From Paenibacillus pabuli NBRC 13638 (GTDB lineage: Bacteria > Bacillota > Bacilli > Paenibacillales > Paenibacillaceae), in contig NZ_BCNM01000021.1 in the NCBI RefSeq assembly GCF_001514495.1, positions 1-64,000 of the forward strand: a DNA stretch of 64,000 bases, read 5' to 3'. Shown here in pieces: positions 25,224-34,034 of the stretch. The notes beneath the pieces are model-generated. The model had not been told where the DNA came from and searched no databases. It saw only the letters and a program-made list of their open reading frames with translations. How positions within the stretch are numbered: the first letter of the stretch is position 1; every line of letters begins with the position of its first letter. The position numbers were made by a program, and so were the translations under genes.

Positions 25224-25415
25224 GGGATAACGGTTCAACTTTCGCATGACGTACGGATGATGTACACCGCCGGGATGTACTAATTCATGCACTTGGATTA
25301 AAGCGGCGAAGTCGCTCAGGAATTGGTACATATGTTTTTTTTGGCAGCAGGTTGGGTATAAGTAGTATTATTACTGCGATTACCATGTCGTATGGGACAA
25401 AGGGGAACTGCAACC

Positions 25416-26231
25416 ATGACTTTAACGCCAGAGCAGCGCATTCAGCTGCACGGATTCAACAACCTGACCAAGTCGCTGAGTTTCAATATGTACGATATCT
25501 GTTATACGAAAACCAAAGATGAACGCCAAGCTTACATTGAATATATTGATGAACAATATAATGCGGACCGGCTGAGCAACATTCTGAGAAATGTGTCTGA
25601 CATCATCGGGGCCCACGTCCTGAATGTCGCTCAACAGGATTACGTGCCTCAAGGCGCCAGTGTAACGATGCTTGTCTCGGAAGGACCCATTGTGGAAATT
25701 CCCGAGGAATCCTTCGACGAATCGCCTGGTCCCCTGCCTGATAATGTCGTCATGCAGCTCGATAAAAGTCATATTACCGTCCATACGTATCCCGAATTCC
25801 ATCCGAGTGAAGGCATCAGTACGTTCCGGGCAGATATTGACGTCTCGACCTGCGGCGAAATCTCGCCACTAAAGGCACTGAACTATCTGATTCACTCGTT
25901 TGATACGGATATTATGACGATGGATTACCGGGTTCGTGGATTTACACGCGATACGAGCGGACGCAAGCTGTTCATTGATCATGAGATCGGCTCCATTCAG
26001 AATTACATCCCGGATGAGATCAAGAGCAGCTTTGACATGATTGACGTGAATGTCTATCAGGAGAACATTTTCCATACCAAATGCAAGCTGAGGGAATTCG
26101 ACCTTGATAATTATCTGTTTGGGTACACGAAGGATAAGCTAAGCAAGGCTGAGCAGCAGGAAATTACGGAGTGGCTCAAGCTGGAGATGGACGAGATCTA
26201 TTACGGCAAAAACATCAATCGTCCCTCGTAA
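25416..26231 (+). CDS. speD: S-adenosylmethionine decarboxylase proenzyme, E. coli SpeD type
   Basis: 271 aa from ATG 25416. SpeD decarboxylates SAM to supply the aminopropyl group for spermidine. The proenzyme cleaves itself at the Ser in [13 protein letters not shown] (near residue 112) to form the pyruvoyl cofactor; a catalytic Cys follows in [15 protein letters not shown]. The protein is of the long class (E. coli about 264 aa), not the short B. subtilis SpeH form. AAGGGG lies upstream. It stands alone; no speE is in the window. Confidence 0.93.
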   Translation: MTLTPEQRIQLHGFNNLTKSLSFNMYDICYTKTKDERQAYIEYIDEQYNADRLSNILRNVSDIIGAHVLNVAQQDYVPQGASVTMLVSEGPIVEIPEESFDESPGPLPDNVVMQLDKSHITVHTYPEFHPSEGISTFRADIDVSTCGEISPLKALNYLIHSFDTDIMTMDYRVRGFTRDTSGRKLFIDHEIGSIQNYIPDEIKSSFDMIDVNVYQENIFHTKCKLREFDLDNYLFGYTKDKLSKAEQQEITEWLKLEMDEIYYGKNINRPS

Positions 26232-26425
26232 TGGCCGATCCATAAGGATTGATTCATTAGGGTCGTCTCATAAGGATCACGACAAGGATAAGATGTCATG
26301 AAGGCAGGCTTTCTTAGCAGAAGCCCCTGGCATGCGCTTGTCCTTTTCTTTTGTCTCATTTGACAGACAGCCTCTTCATTTTTTATGATGAAAGCAATTG
26401 CATTTCCAGTGAAGGAGACTACGCC

Positions 26426-26836
26426 GTGATCGAATCGAACACTTCCAGACGCAACGAATCTCTCTTGCACGTGCTGAACGTGCAGCACAAGGTTACCGCG
26501 GACAACATTGCCAATGCAGACACGCCCAATTACAAAAAGAAATCAGTGGAGTTCCAGGAAGAGCTTAGACGTATCATTGAGAATGGTAAAACAGAGAAGT
26601 TGGACATGCACCGGACTCATCCGAAGCATTTTCCGGTCAGTAATCCTGCTTCTTCCGTAGTCCCATACCGAATTGTCGAGAACAATGAAACGACCATGAA
26701 CAATAATGGCAATAATGTTGACATTGACATGGAAATGGCGAACCTTTCGGAAAACCAGCTCATGTATAACTACATGGTTGATCGGGTCAGTGGACATTAC
26801 AAAAAAATGAAAAACCTGTTGCAGGATTTGAAATAA
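26426..26836 (+). CDS. flgB: Flagellar basal-body rod protein FlgB homologue, orphan
   Basis: 136 aa from a GTG at 26426 with AAGGAG 7 nt upstream; upstream Met codons lack a ribosome site. HKVTADNIANADTPNYKKKSVEFQEEL is the N-terminal signature of flagellar rod proteins, and NVDIDMEMANLSENQLMYNYMVDRVSGHYKKMKNLLQ is the FlgB C-terminal coil. FlgB forms the proximal rod. No flgC, fliE or other flagellar gene is nearby, whereas in Firmicutes flgB normally leads the fla/che operon, so this may be a paralogue or a displaced copy. A terminator follows. Confidence 0.85.
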   Translation: MIESNTSRRNESLLHVLNVQHKVTADNIANADTPNYKKKSVEFQEELRRIIENGKTEKLDMHRTHPKHFPVSNPASSVVPYRIVENNETTMNNNGNNVDIDMEMANLSENQLMYNYMVDRVSGHYKKMKNLLQDLK

Positions 26837-26846
26837 TGGATGTTAG

Positions 26847-26875
26847 AGCAGCCCCATTGGCTGCTTTTTATTTTG
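26847..26875 (+). terminator. Rho-independent terminator after flgB
   Basis: AGCAGCC (26847-26853) pairs with GGCTGCT (26859-26865), followed by TTTTATTTT. It lies 11 bp past the flgB stop. Confidence 0.85.
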
Positions 26876-27042
26876 CATATATTCGGTGCAGACATCCATA
26901 TCAGCTCATGATTTAACGTCGATTTCCTTTTTATAACCAGGAGGATCCGTTCTTCTGCTTGTGCCCTTGTTCGGTATCCTCCCCCTTTCGTAGTATAATG
27001 AGATAAAGTGAATGATTTCATATCCCATAAAAGAGGTGCAAC

Positions 27043-28140
27043 ATGGCTCCACGACATTTAAATGCTTTTCAAGGCTCCAAAGTCCGGCTGGCCGCTCCTT
27101 GCCCGGAAGACTGCATGCGGCTCGCCCGCTTCACGGACAGTTATGATTACTTGCGGAACCTGGATACCGATATTGCTGTTCCGCTAACTCCGGATGAGAC
27201 AGGGTCATCCGCCGTTCGGAGAGACAACGGTTTTGAATTCGCGCTGCGTACACTGGAGGACAATCGGTTCATTGGATTCACAGCCCTCTACCGGATTGAG
27301 TGGAATAACCGCTCTGCACGTCTGGCCATTGGCATTGGTGATGACAAAGATCGGGGTAAAGGATACGGCAGTGATGCACTTGCCCTGATTATTCGTTATG
27401 GATTCCATGAATTGAATCTGAATCGGATTGCGCTCGAAGTGATTGAATACAATGAGGCTGCGAGACATGCATATCTGAAAGCCGGATTTCGGGAGGAAGG
27501 GCGCCAGCGCTCTGCGGTTCTGCGGGATGGCACGCATTATGATCTGATCTCGATGAGTATTCTTGCGGAAGAATGGGCAGCGCAGACTAAGCTGCCGTTG
27601 GCGTTTCAGTCTACCCATCACCAAGGTCATCAACAGACGGAAAATTCCTTAAACTCCCGACTGCTCGCTGCCGAAGAATCCTCGTTGTCCGATTCAGATG
27701 CCAAAGTCACTACGGATGATGCCCCTCTTCAGCCTCGGATCGGTGTTGGCGCCGTCATCCTCAACGAGCGTAATGAAGTCCTTTTGGTTTGGCGGAATCG
27801 TCAACCGGAACAATACACCTGGAGTATCCCTGGAGGCAAGGTCGACCCTTACGAATCGCTGGAAACGGCGGTCATTCGGGAAATCAAGGAAGAAGTCGAT
27901 CTGGAGATTGCCATCGAGGGATTACTCTGCACGGCCGAAACCATTCGTCCGGAACAGGAAGAACACTGGATCTCCGTTCTCTATTTCACGCGGGTCATCC
28001 GCGGTATTGCCCGTAATTTGGAAGAAGGCGGTGCCATTGGCGAAATCGGCTGGTTCCCCCTAAACGATCTCCCCTCTCCGCTAGCCCGTTTTACCGTGCC
28101 AGGGCTACAAGCCGTAATGCAACTCTATTCCAAAGATTGA
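27043..28140 (+). CDS. GNAT acetyltransferase-Nudix hydrolase fusion
   Basis: 365 aa with two enzyme domains. Residues about 8-178 form a RimJ-type GNAT domain (LAIGIGDDKDRGKGYGSDALALIIRY binds acetyl-CoA; NEAARHAYLKAGFREEG closes the fold). A linker of about 50 polar residues follows. From about residue 229 a Nudix domain begins (IGVGAVILNERNEVLLVWR) with a Nudix box GKVDPYESLETAVIREIKEE followed by VDL, where the usual Gly of EExGU is Asp. Nudix enzymes cleave nucleoside diphosphates linked to another group. GAGGTG precedes the ATG. The pairing suggests a damage-control or modified-metabolite role; not established. Confidence 0.88.
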   Translation: MAPRHLNAFQGSKVRLAAPCPEDCMRLARFTDSYDYLRNLDTDIAVPLTPDETGSSAVRRDNGFEFALRTLEDNRFIGFTALYRIEWNNRSARLAIGIGDDKDRGKGYGSDALALIIRYGFHELNLNRIALEVIEYNEAARHAYLKAGFREEGRQRSAVLRDGTHYDLISMSILAEEWAAQTKLPLAFQSTHHQGHQQTENSLNSRLLAAEESSLSDSDAKVTTDDAPLQPRIGVGAVILNERNEVLLVWRNRQPEQYTWSIPGGKVDPYESLETAVIREIKEEVDLEIAIEGLLCTAETIRPEQEEHWISVLYFTRVIRGIARNLEEGGAIGEIGWFPLNDLPSPLARFTVPGLQAVMQLYSKD

Positions 28141-28184
28141 GTGAGATACGGTGATTTAGAATGACAAACATCCATAAAATGCAT

Positions 28185-28242
28185 AACAACCGCCGAACTA
28201 CTTTCTCTAAGACAAAGAGGAGGTTGGCGGTTGTTTTCGATT
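28185..28242 (+). terminator. Hairpin terminator after the GNAT-Nudix gene
   Basis: AACAACCGCC (28185-28194) and GGCGGTTGTT (28226-28235) pair perfectly across a 31-nt loop that itself contains CTCTAAG/CTTTGT-like pairing, followed by TTCGATTCT. The loop is long for a terminator, so another structured role is possible. Confidence 0.55.
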
Positions 28243-28369
28243 CTCTGCGTAAATTCCTTCTTTGTGGTAGTCTCAGTACATGTATACATAACTTTTTTTC
28301 CAAAACCAAGAACCGTTTGGCTCTTTCCACGGTCTAATACGCAATAACATCCATGAAAGGAGGAGCCAT

Positions 28370-28885
28370 GTGACCCCTACTCAGCTCACCATCGCCGCAC
28401 AAAAAGGGGATGCCGAGGCTTTTGCAGCCTTAATGGAATTGCATCAAAACCGACTGTACCGTATCGCCTATGCCTATCTTCACAACGAAGGCGATGCGCT
28501 GGAAGCAATACAGGAGACTACCTATAGAGCGTACCGTAAACTCCAAAAATTAAAAGAGCCCTCATACTTTGGCACATGGCTCATCCGCATTCTGCTCAAC
28601 TACTGTGCGGACGAACGCAAACGCAAAAGCCGGTTCAGCCACGTCACTGAGATTCATGAACCCAGCAGCTGGGACCGGCCTGAAGATCCTGATCTTGCCG
28701 CAGCTGTCTCTGCGCTGGACCGGGATTGCAAGCAGATTATTATTCTGAGTTATTTCGAGGGATTCTCCTTAACTGAAGTTGCCGATATTCTGGAAATTCC
28801 GGCCGGAACCGTAAAATCCCGATTGCACCGGGCACTCGGACAGCTCCGTGATCAACTTGAAACGAAAGGAGATGTAACTTCATGA
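28370..28885 (+). CDS. ECF-type RNA polymerase sigma factor
   Basis: 171 aa from a GTG with AAGGAGG 6 nt upstream; an ATG overlapping it is followed at once by TGA. Region 2 is AFAALMELHQNRLYRIAYAYLHNEGDALEAIQETTYRAY, and region 4 is the HTH LTEVADILEIPAGTVKSRLHRALGQLRD. It directs RNA polymerase to stress promoters. Its stop overlaps the next start by 4 bp (ATGA), tying it to its anti-sigma partner. The upstream 28241-28369 probably holds an autoregulated promoter, not resolved here. Confidence 0.92.
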   Translation: MTPTQLTIAAQKGDAEAFAALMELHQNRLYRIAYAYLHNEGDALEAIQETTYRAYRKLQKLKEPSYFGTWLIRILLNYCADERKRKSRFSHVTEIHEPSSWDRPEDPDLAAAVSALDRDCKQIIILSYFEGFSLTEVADILEIPAGTVKSRLHRALGQLRDQLETKGDVTS

Positions 28886-30201
28886 CCGATGGACAAAACC
28901 CGTTCGAAGGATTGGAACAACGACTGAATCATCGCAAGACGGAATACGACGCCATTCCTGTACCGGATGCCGCAGCAGATCAGGCTGTACAGACCGGAAT
29001 ACGCCAGGCTGCACACAGGCGCAAATCCCGGCTTCGCTGGTACATAAGTTCCATCTCGGCAGCCGCGATCATCCTGCTGTTTACGGGATGTATTCGTGTC
29101 TCCCCTGCCTTTGCCTCCTTTGTGGAGCAGCTGCCTGGCATGGAGGGCATCGTCAGTATGATTCGCCAGGACAAAGGATTAATGATGGCCATCGATCAGT
29201 CCCTGCTGCAGAAGGTCGGTGTAACCGACGAGCATGACGGTACTTCCGTAACCGTGGACGGCATCATCACGGACGAGTCTCGCATGGTTATTTTTTATAC
29301 GATGAAAGGCATAATAAATTCTGAAAAGAGTGATTATGACATCGACTTGCTTGATGAACATGGCAAACAGCTTCCGGTTGCCTTCGGTTATTCTTCACCA
29401 TTACCAACTTCAGATGAGGATCTCTATGAAAGTTCAATTGATGTCTCATTTACAGAGTCCTTACCGCCGCAAGAGCTGACGGTTATATTCAAGGAGAGAG
29501 GAAAGGAAACGAATCATAAGTGGAAGGTCACCTTCCCCGTGGATCACAGCTTAACGAAAGGCATGAAAAAAATCATTCCCGTAAACCAAACAATGACCGT
29601 GGATGGGCAGCGTATTCAGGTAAACCAGGCTACACTGTTCCCAACTCGTCTTGTACTTGATATCGAATATGATCGGAACAACACCAAAAAAATCTTCGGC
29701 ATTCGTGATTTGCAGTTGGTAGATGAGCAAGGCCGGGCATGGCGAACGGATTCATCCTCCATCTCAGGCTCTGGAAGTTCCGTCTTTTTCGAAAGCATGT
29801 ACTTCTCTACTCCGAAAAAACTGACTTTGCAAGGATCTGGCCTTTCAGCGGTGAATAAGGATGAACTGGTTGTCAACATCGATCCATCTTCAGGTGAAAT
29901 ACAAGGTGGTCCAGCGAGTTTGAAACTCCTGAAAAGCACGGTCCAGGGCAAAAATCTGATCCTCGAGTTTTCAATTGCAGACGCTCAAAATGCTACTTCT
30001 GGGCTATCATTTACCAATATCGAGGACAGTAAAGGAAACCCTTTCGACATTAATGAAGTAGGTTGGAGCCCTTCCGTCTTTGAAGCAAGAGTTGTCATTA
30101 AAAATGGGGCCGCTGCCAAAGGAAATCTAACCATGGAAATATACTCTTACCCTGATCAGATTCGTGCACCGTTCTCTATTGAAATTCCTGTGACTCCCTA
30201 A
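28882..30201 (+). CDS. DUF4179 membrane anti-sigma factor
   Basis: 439 aa. A cytosolic N-terminus (about 1-45) is followed by a single membrane helix (WYISSISAAAIILLFTGCI) and a large extracellular part with two beta-rich DUF4179-type domains (FASFVEQLPGMEGIVSMIR, VTDEHDGTSVTVDGIITDES, then a second repeat around residue 230). It is translationally coupled to the sigma gene. It would hold the sigma factor at the membrane until an outside signal releases it. The signal is unknown. Confidence 0.88.
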   Translation: MTDGQNPFEGLEQRLNHRKTEYDAIPVPDAAADQAVQTGIRQAAHRRKSRLRWYISSISAAAIILLFTGCIRVSPAFASFVEQLPGMEGIVSMIRQDKGLMMAIDQSLLQKVGVTDEHDGTSVTVDGIITDESRMVIFYTMKGIINSEKSDYDIDLLDEHGKQLPVAFGYSSPLPTSDEDLYESSIDVSFTESLPPQELTVIFKERGKETNHKWKVTFPVDHSLTKGMKKIIPVNQTMTVDGQRIQVNQATLFPTRLVLDIEYDRNNTKKIFGIRDLQLVDEQGRAWRTDSSSISGSGSSVFFESMYFSTPKKLTLQGSGLSAVNKDELVVNIDPSSGEIQGGPASLKLLKSTVQGKNLILEFSIADAQNATSGLSFTNIEDSKGNPFDINEVGWSPSVFEARVVIKNGAAAKGNLTMEIYSYPDQIRAPFSIEIPVTP

Positions 30202-30314
30202 AGAAAAATGTGAGCAGCCATACTATCAAGCCATATGAAGTAGTCATGCACTATAATGAAAATATCAAACATCTACATTAAATCGATATGTTCACAGGAA
30301 AGGGTGTTGTACCA

Positions 30315-31101
30315 ATGAATAAGCGTTCGATCCGATATCCACAGCCACTCGTGCCGGGGGACAACATCGGTGTAGCGGCACCGTCCAGCGGTGTAGGCGA
30401 ATCCCTGCACTATTACCTTGAAGAGAGCAGGCACAACATGGAGCGCCTTGGTTACGGTGTCGGCACACGGTACGAACTACGTGGATCTAAGATCCAATGA
30501 ACTTGATCCGGTGACCGCCCGCTGGATGGATGTATTACAGACTGGATACGGAGGGCAGATTACCCAATCCTCCTCCACTCACTATCAATCGGAATGGAAG
30601 CCGGAATTAGCCGGGTTCAATCTGGATACCCCTTCTCGCTGGAAACAGCTGGGTCAGTCCGAAGGAGTAGACTCACAAATTACATTCTCAGGTCGGTTAA
30701 TCGGAGGCTGTATGGACACCATCACTTGTCTTATTGGCACGCCTTACGCGCCTGTTGAAGCGTACCTGGATCAGTACTGTGCAGAAGAAGGAACCATCTG
30801 GTATCTGGAGAGCTGTGAGATGAATGCGGGTGATATTTACCGTCATCTGTGGCAGATGAGGCAGGCCGGGTGGTTTGCTGGCGTTACAGGTTTCATGTTC
30901 GGACGCCCTGCTGGCTATTCGGATACAGGGGATTTCAATTTTACCGACGCCCTGTCTTCGGCTCTCGGGGATATGGATGTTCCCGTACTGTATGATGTGG
31001 ATCTGGGCCACATCCCGCCACAGTTAACCTTTGTGAATGGCGCACTGGGCAAAGTGGCATATCAAAATGGGATCGGCAGCCTTGAGATGGCATTTGTGTA
31101 A
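30315..31101 (+). pseudogene. LD-carboxypeptidase (S66, MccF-like) with internal deletion
   Basis: The N-terminus (ATG 30315; MNKRSIRYPQPLVPGDNIGVAAPSS...LHYYLEESRHNMERLGYGV) breaks at about 30465, after which the same family resumes in another frame with HGTNYVDLRSNELDPVTARWMDVLQTG. About 85-90 codons are missing, including the segment that carries the catalytic Ser (usual GYSD). Downstream parts keep the Glu-containing WYLESCE and the GHIPPQ His region. S66 enzymes cleave LD-peptide bonds or microcin-type conjugates. With the nucleophile region gone and the frame broken, it should be inactive. Confidence 0.8.
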
Positions 31102-31173
31102 TCACCGTTTCACCTTTTGTAGGCAGATGCATACCTTGAAGTAAGAAATGATTTTGAGGAAGGGTTGTGCATC

Positions 31174-31479
31174 ATGTCTGAATCCACATCCACACCATCC
31201 GTACGGGTCGTATACCAAGCCAATCAACCAATGCTCCAATCCGTGCAAAGTGTGCGGAATATGCTTCATCATACAGCCCGGCAGCATGTCGGCAAGAAGG
31301 TGCAAGTTCAGAATATTGATGGTCAGGTATGGGAAGGTGTCATTATCAGCGCAGATCGGGGTATTCTGTATCTCCAGGTTACGCCGATGCATGGATATCC
31401 TGAGCCGCGTGCCTTGTTTGGACCGACCATTTTGCCACTCGTGTTGTATGAGCTGTTGGTCATTACGCTGTTGATGTAG
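31174..31479 (+). CDS. Hypothetical protein, 101 aa
   Basis: 101 aa from ATG 31174. A polar Ser/Thr N-terminus is followed by VQSVRNMLHHTARQHVGKKVQVQNIDGQVWEGVIISADRGILYLQV, which looks like a small beta-barrel (SM- or KOW-like fold, inferred only), and a hydrophobic C-terminus (ILPLVLYELLVITLLM). The style recalls small spore or coat-associated proteins of this genus but no family is named. A GAGGAAGGG lies upstream at a loose spacing. The following 31480-31733 shows no gene. Confidence 0.6.
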   Translation: MSESTSTPSVRVVYQANQPMLQSVQSVRNMLHHTARQHVGKKVQVQNIDGQVWEGVIISADRGILYLQVTPMHGYPEPRALFGPTILPLVLYELLVITLLM

Positions 31480-31733
31480 TTGTTTTTATCCAGATCTAGA
31501 TCGGGAAATAACCATAAAAGCTGCTCTTCTGCGTCCTTTGGGCCGTGGGAACGAAGCTTTTTTTGGGGTTTGGCGTAATTTTGATGTTATTCGGGTTTGT
31601 GTTTATCGGTAAATCACTGTAGTTGTAGTTGTAGCTTGGGTGACTTCAGCTAGTCGTGCGGTATGTTTCCTTACTAACGTGTGAAATATGATACAATGGT
31701 GTCGTTAATAGCCCTATCTCATATGAACGGAGC

Positions 31734-32555
31734 TTGATCCGGTTGGAATACATCCCTCATGATCCTCCACCCGTGCCTCCGTCTGAAACGGAGCTGGTGG
31801 GGAAGAATCATACTGAACAATCCCGTGTGATTGCGATCTGTCTCTTGGCAGGCAAAATCATGCTGCAAAGCGGTGGTGAAACCTACCGTGTGGAAGATAC
31901 GATGAAACGCATGGCTGCGGCGCTGGGTCTTCCCCATTCGCATAGTTATGTGGTGCCTACAGGCATCTTCTTCTCGGTTGATGCAACCGAGCCTGCCAAG
32001 CTGATTCGAATCTCTGAACGAACTACGGATTTACACAAGGTATCCGAAGTGAATGCCGTTTCCCGGCGAATTGGACAAGGTGAGCTGACCGTTGAGGAAG
32101 CACATGCCTTGTTACAACGCATTGAGGGACAGCCTTCCTCTTATTCTGCGGTTGTACGGCTTACTGCGGCAGCATTATCCAGTGGGTGTTTTACCATAAT
32201 GTTCGGCGGAGGATGGATTGACTTTCTCCCCGCAGTACTCTGCGGTGGGATTGGCTATGCAGCGGTCATTGCCTTCCATCGATTGGTACTGGTGAAGTTT
32301 TTCGCGGAGCTGACAGCCTCATTTGTCATTGGCCTGCTCGCCTTTTTGCTTGTCTATATCGGTGCGGGTCATGAACGGGATAAAATCATAATTGGCTCAG
32401 TCATGCCCCTGGTACCGGGACTGTTGATTACCAATGCTGTGCGTGACCTGATGGCCGGACATCTCGTATCCGGGTTATCCAAGGGAGCCGAGGCGTTTCT
32501 AACCGCTTTTGCCATTGGTACCGGCATTGCTGTTGTTTTTTCACTTTTTACGTAA
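31734..32555 (+). CDS. Threonine/serine exporter, large (ThrE N-terminal) subunit
   Basis: About 270 aa; the TTG at 31743 (GGAG 10 nt upstream) fits better than the TTG at 31734. A cytosolic N-terminal half (ICLLAGKIMLQSGGETYRVEDTMKRMAAALG, VPTGIFFSVD) leads into five membrane helices (GCFTIMFGGGWIDFLPAVLC onward). This is the first of the two proteins that make a split ThrE-type exporter (DUF1212 plus a small DUF3815 part). It exports threonine and serine or related metabolites; substrate is inferred from family. Confidence 0.88.
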   Translation: MIRLEYIPHDPPPVPPSETELVGKNHTEQSRVIAICLLAGKIMLQSGGETYRVEDTMKRMAAALGLPHSHSYVVPTGIFFSVDATEPAKLIRISERTTDLHKVSEVNAVSRRIGQGELTVEEAHALLQRIEGQPSSYSAVVRLTAAALSSGCFTIMFGGGWIDFLPAVLCGGIGYAAVIAFHRLVLVKFFAELTASFVIGLLAFLLVYIGAGHERDKIIIGSVMPLVPGLLITNAVRDLMAGHLVSGLSKGAEAFLTAFAIGTGIAVVFSLFT

Positions 32556-32574
32556 GACGGAGGAGTGCAGGTTT

Positions 32575-33024
32575 ATGCTTCATTTTATTGAACAAGCCCT
32601 GACCAGCTTTGTCGCGTCAGCTGCATTCGGCATTATATTTAATGCCCCCAGGCGAATGCTGCTTCACGGTGGATTTGTCGGCATGATTGGCTGGATCATC
32701 TATATTGTGCTCGAATATGCTGCGGATGCCGTTCCTGCTACACTGGCAGCCACCATCGCGGTAGGTGTCATCAGCCAGTTGTTCTCTCGCATGTTTCGTG
32801 CACCTGTCATCATTTTTAGCGTTGCAGGTATCATTCCGCTCGTTCCGGGCGGGCTTGCGTATAATGCCATGCGCAGCTTTGTGCAAAATGACTACGGTGC
32901 AGCCATGGAAATGGCTGCCAAGGCACTCATGTTATCCGGTGCCATCGCCATCGGACTTGTATTGTCCGAGGTGTTGAACCAGATGATTCGTCGGATACCC
33001 GAATCATTGCGAGCAAAATCCTAA
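32575..33024 (+). CDS. Threonine/serine exporter, small subunit
   Basis: 150 aa from ATG 32575, 19 bp after the large subunit, with GGAGGAG upstream. Four to five membrane helices, with IISVLFSRMFRAPVIIFSVAG-type and IPLVPGGLAYNAMRSF motifs typical of the ThrE C-terminal half (DUF3815). It pairs with the preceding protein in the membrane. A terminator ends the operon. Confidence 0.88.
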   Translation: MLHFIEQALTSFVASAAFGIIFNAPRRMLLHGGFVGMIGWIIYIVLEYAADAVPATLAATIAVGVISQLFSRMFRAPVIIFSVAGIIPLVPGGLAYNAMRSFVQNDYGAAMEMAAKALMLSGAIAIGLVLSEVLNQMIRRIPESLRAKS

Positions 33025-33056
33025 CAGAAGACGAAAAACATATCACTAACACGATA

Positions 33057-33106
33057 AGGACCCGCTTGGAGACAGGTAACGCTGTCCTTCACGGGTCTTT
33101 TGCTTC
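33057..33106 (+). terminator. Rho-independent terminator after the ThrE-type operon
   Basis: A two-step stem: GACCCG with CGGGTC and an inner GACAG with CTGTC, followed by TTTT. The rest of 33107-33395 is AT-rich and shows no gene. Confidence 0.75.
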
Positions 33107-33395
33107 AGGCCATGTATGCCAACCATACATATTACCAGCATTGACCGGCGGTTAATCTGCGTAAATCATTGGGCCTGAGAAGGGGAAAAGCATGGAATTC
33201 CCGGTACACTTAATACCCTTTCATAATAGATTCAAATATGATTACCTACCCTTCTTCTGAATAGGTTCAATCTATTTCTCTCAACGTATCTAATCCCGGT
33301 TTAACCGCTACTCATTGCGGATAACATGCTCTATGTATTCTATTAAATCTTGTTCTTTATTCAGGCAGAACCTCGTATTATTCACCTAGGTCTAT

Positions 33396-33863
33396 CTATT
33401 CAAACAATGCCACTTTGGGCTCTATGCCAGTCAGCGTCAGCATCGTATGCAGTTGGCCCCTGTGGTGATATACATGTCCCATGATCTCAAGCAGCCACTC
33501 CAGACGACTATAGGAAGCTCCCCAATAGGAGTCCGTCACCTGTAATAATTCCTTTGTATCAAACTGTCTGTACCGATGGTAGAGGTACATCTGATTCGCA
33601 ATCAGCGCTTCCTTGATCTCGCTCAGCGTATTTGGCTGATTTTTCTCGTAAAACAAAGCCATTTCCTCTTCGGAAGCTCCCTCCGAAATATGTACATCCG
33701 CACGACAAATGACGGATATATGTGAAAGTAATTCTCCAACCGGTCGTTTGCCTTCAATCGGAGTCAAAGCCAAATCCTGCTCGGACAGTTGATCACATAA
33801 ATCGATTAATGATGTCACTGCCACATCAATATGTTTAAATGCAGACTGAATCAACAGATACAC
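33396..33863 (-). CDS. DinB-family protein
   Basis: 155 aa. A four-helix-bundle DinB fold is suggested by GELLSHISVICRADVHISEG (first metal His), the central helix, and the C-terminal IMGHVYHHRGQLHTMLTLTG with the HxxxHRGQ metal-binding pattern. DinB proteins are putative metal-dependent transferases, some using bacillithiol as cofactor. It stands alone on the minus strand. Substrate unknown. Confidence 0.85.
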   Translation of the reverse strand: MYLLIQSAFKHIDVAVTSLIDLCDQLSEQDLALTPIEGKRPVGELLSHISVICRADVHISEGASEEEMALFYEKNQPNTLSEIKEALIANQMYLYHRYRQFDTKELLQVTDSYWGASYSRLEWLLEIMGHVYHHRGQLHTMLTLTGIEPKVALFE

Positions 33864-33961
33864 TCCCTTTTTATCCCATTATACAGAACATATGATCCCC
33901 CATCAACCCATATCCCCCTTTATATATAAACCAGCTATATTCACAAACCAACAAGACGAAC

Positions 33962-34005
33962 AAAAAAAGTCCCGCCTCCCTCTTATAGACGGGATTTGGG
34001 ACATT
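33962..34005 (-). terminator. Rho-independent terminator after ywqG, minus strand
   Basis: In minus direction GTCCC ... GGGAC encloses an inner CCCG/CGGG pairing and is followed by TTTTTTTG. It lies 30 bp past the stop of the 34035-34979 gene. Confidence 0.75.
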
Positions 34006-34034
34006 TTGTTGCTCCTATGATAACCAATGCGGGC

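Noticed and set aside
28185-28235. Separate structured small RNA
   Set aside because: A long-loop hairpin right after a stop codon and followed by T-rich bases is better called a terminator without other evidence.
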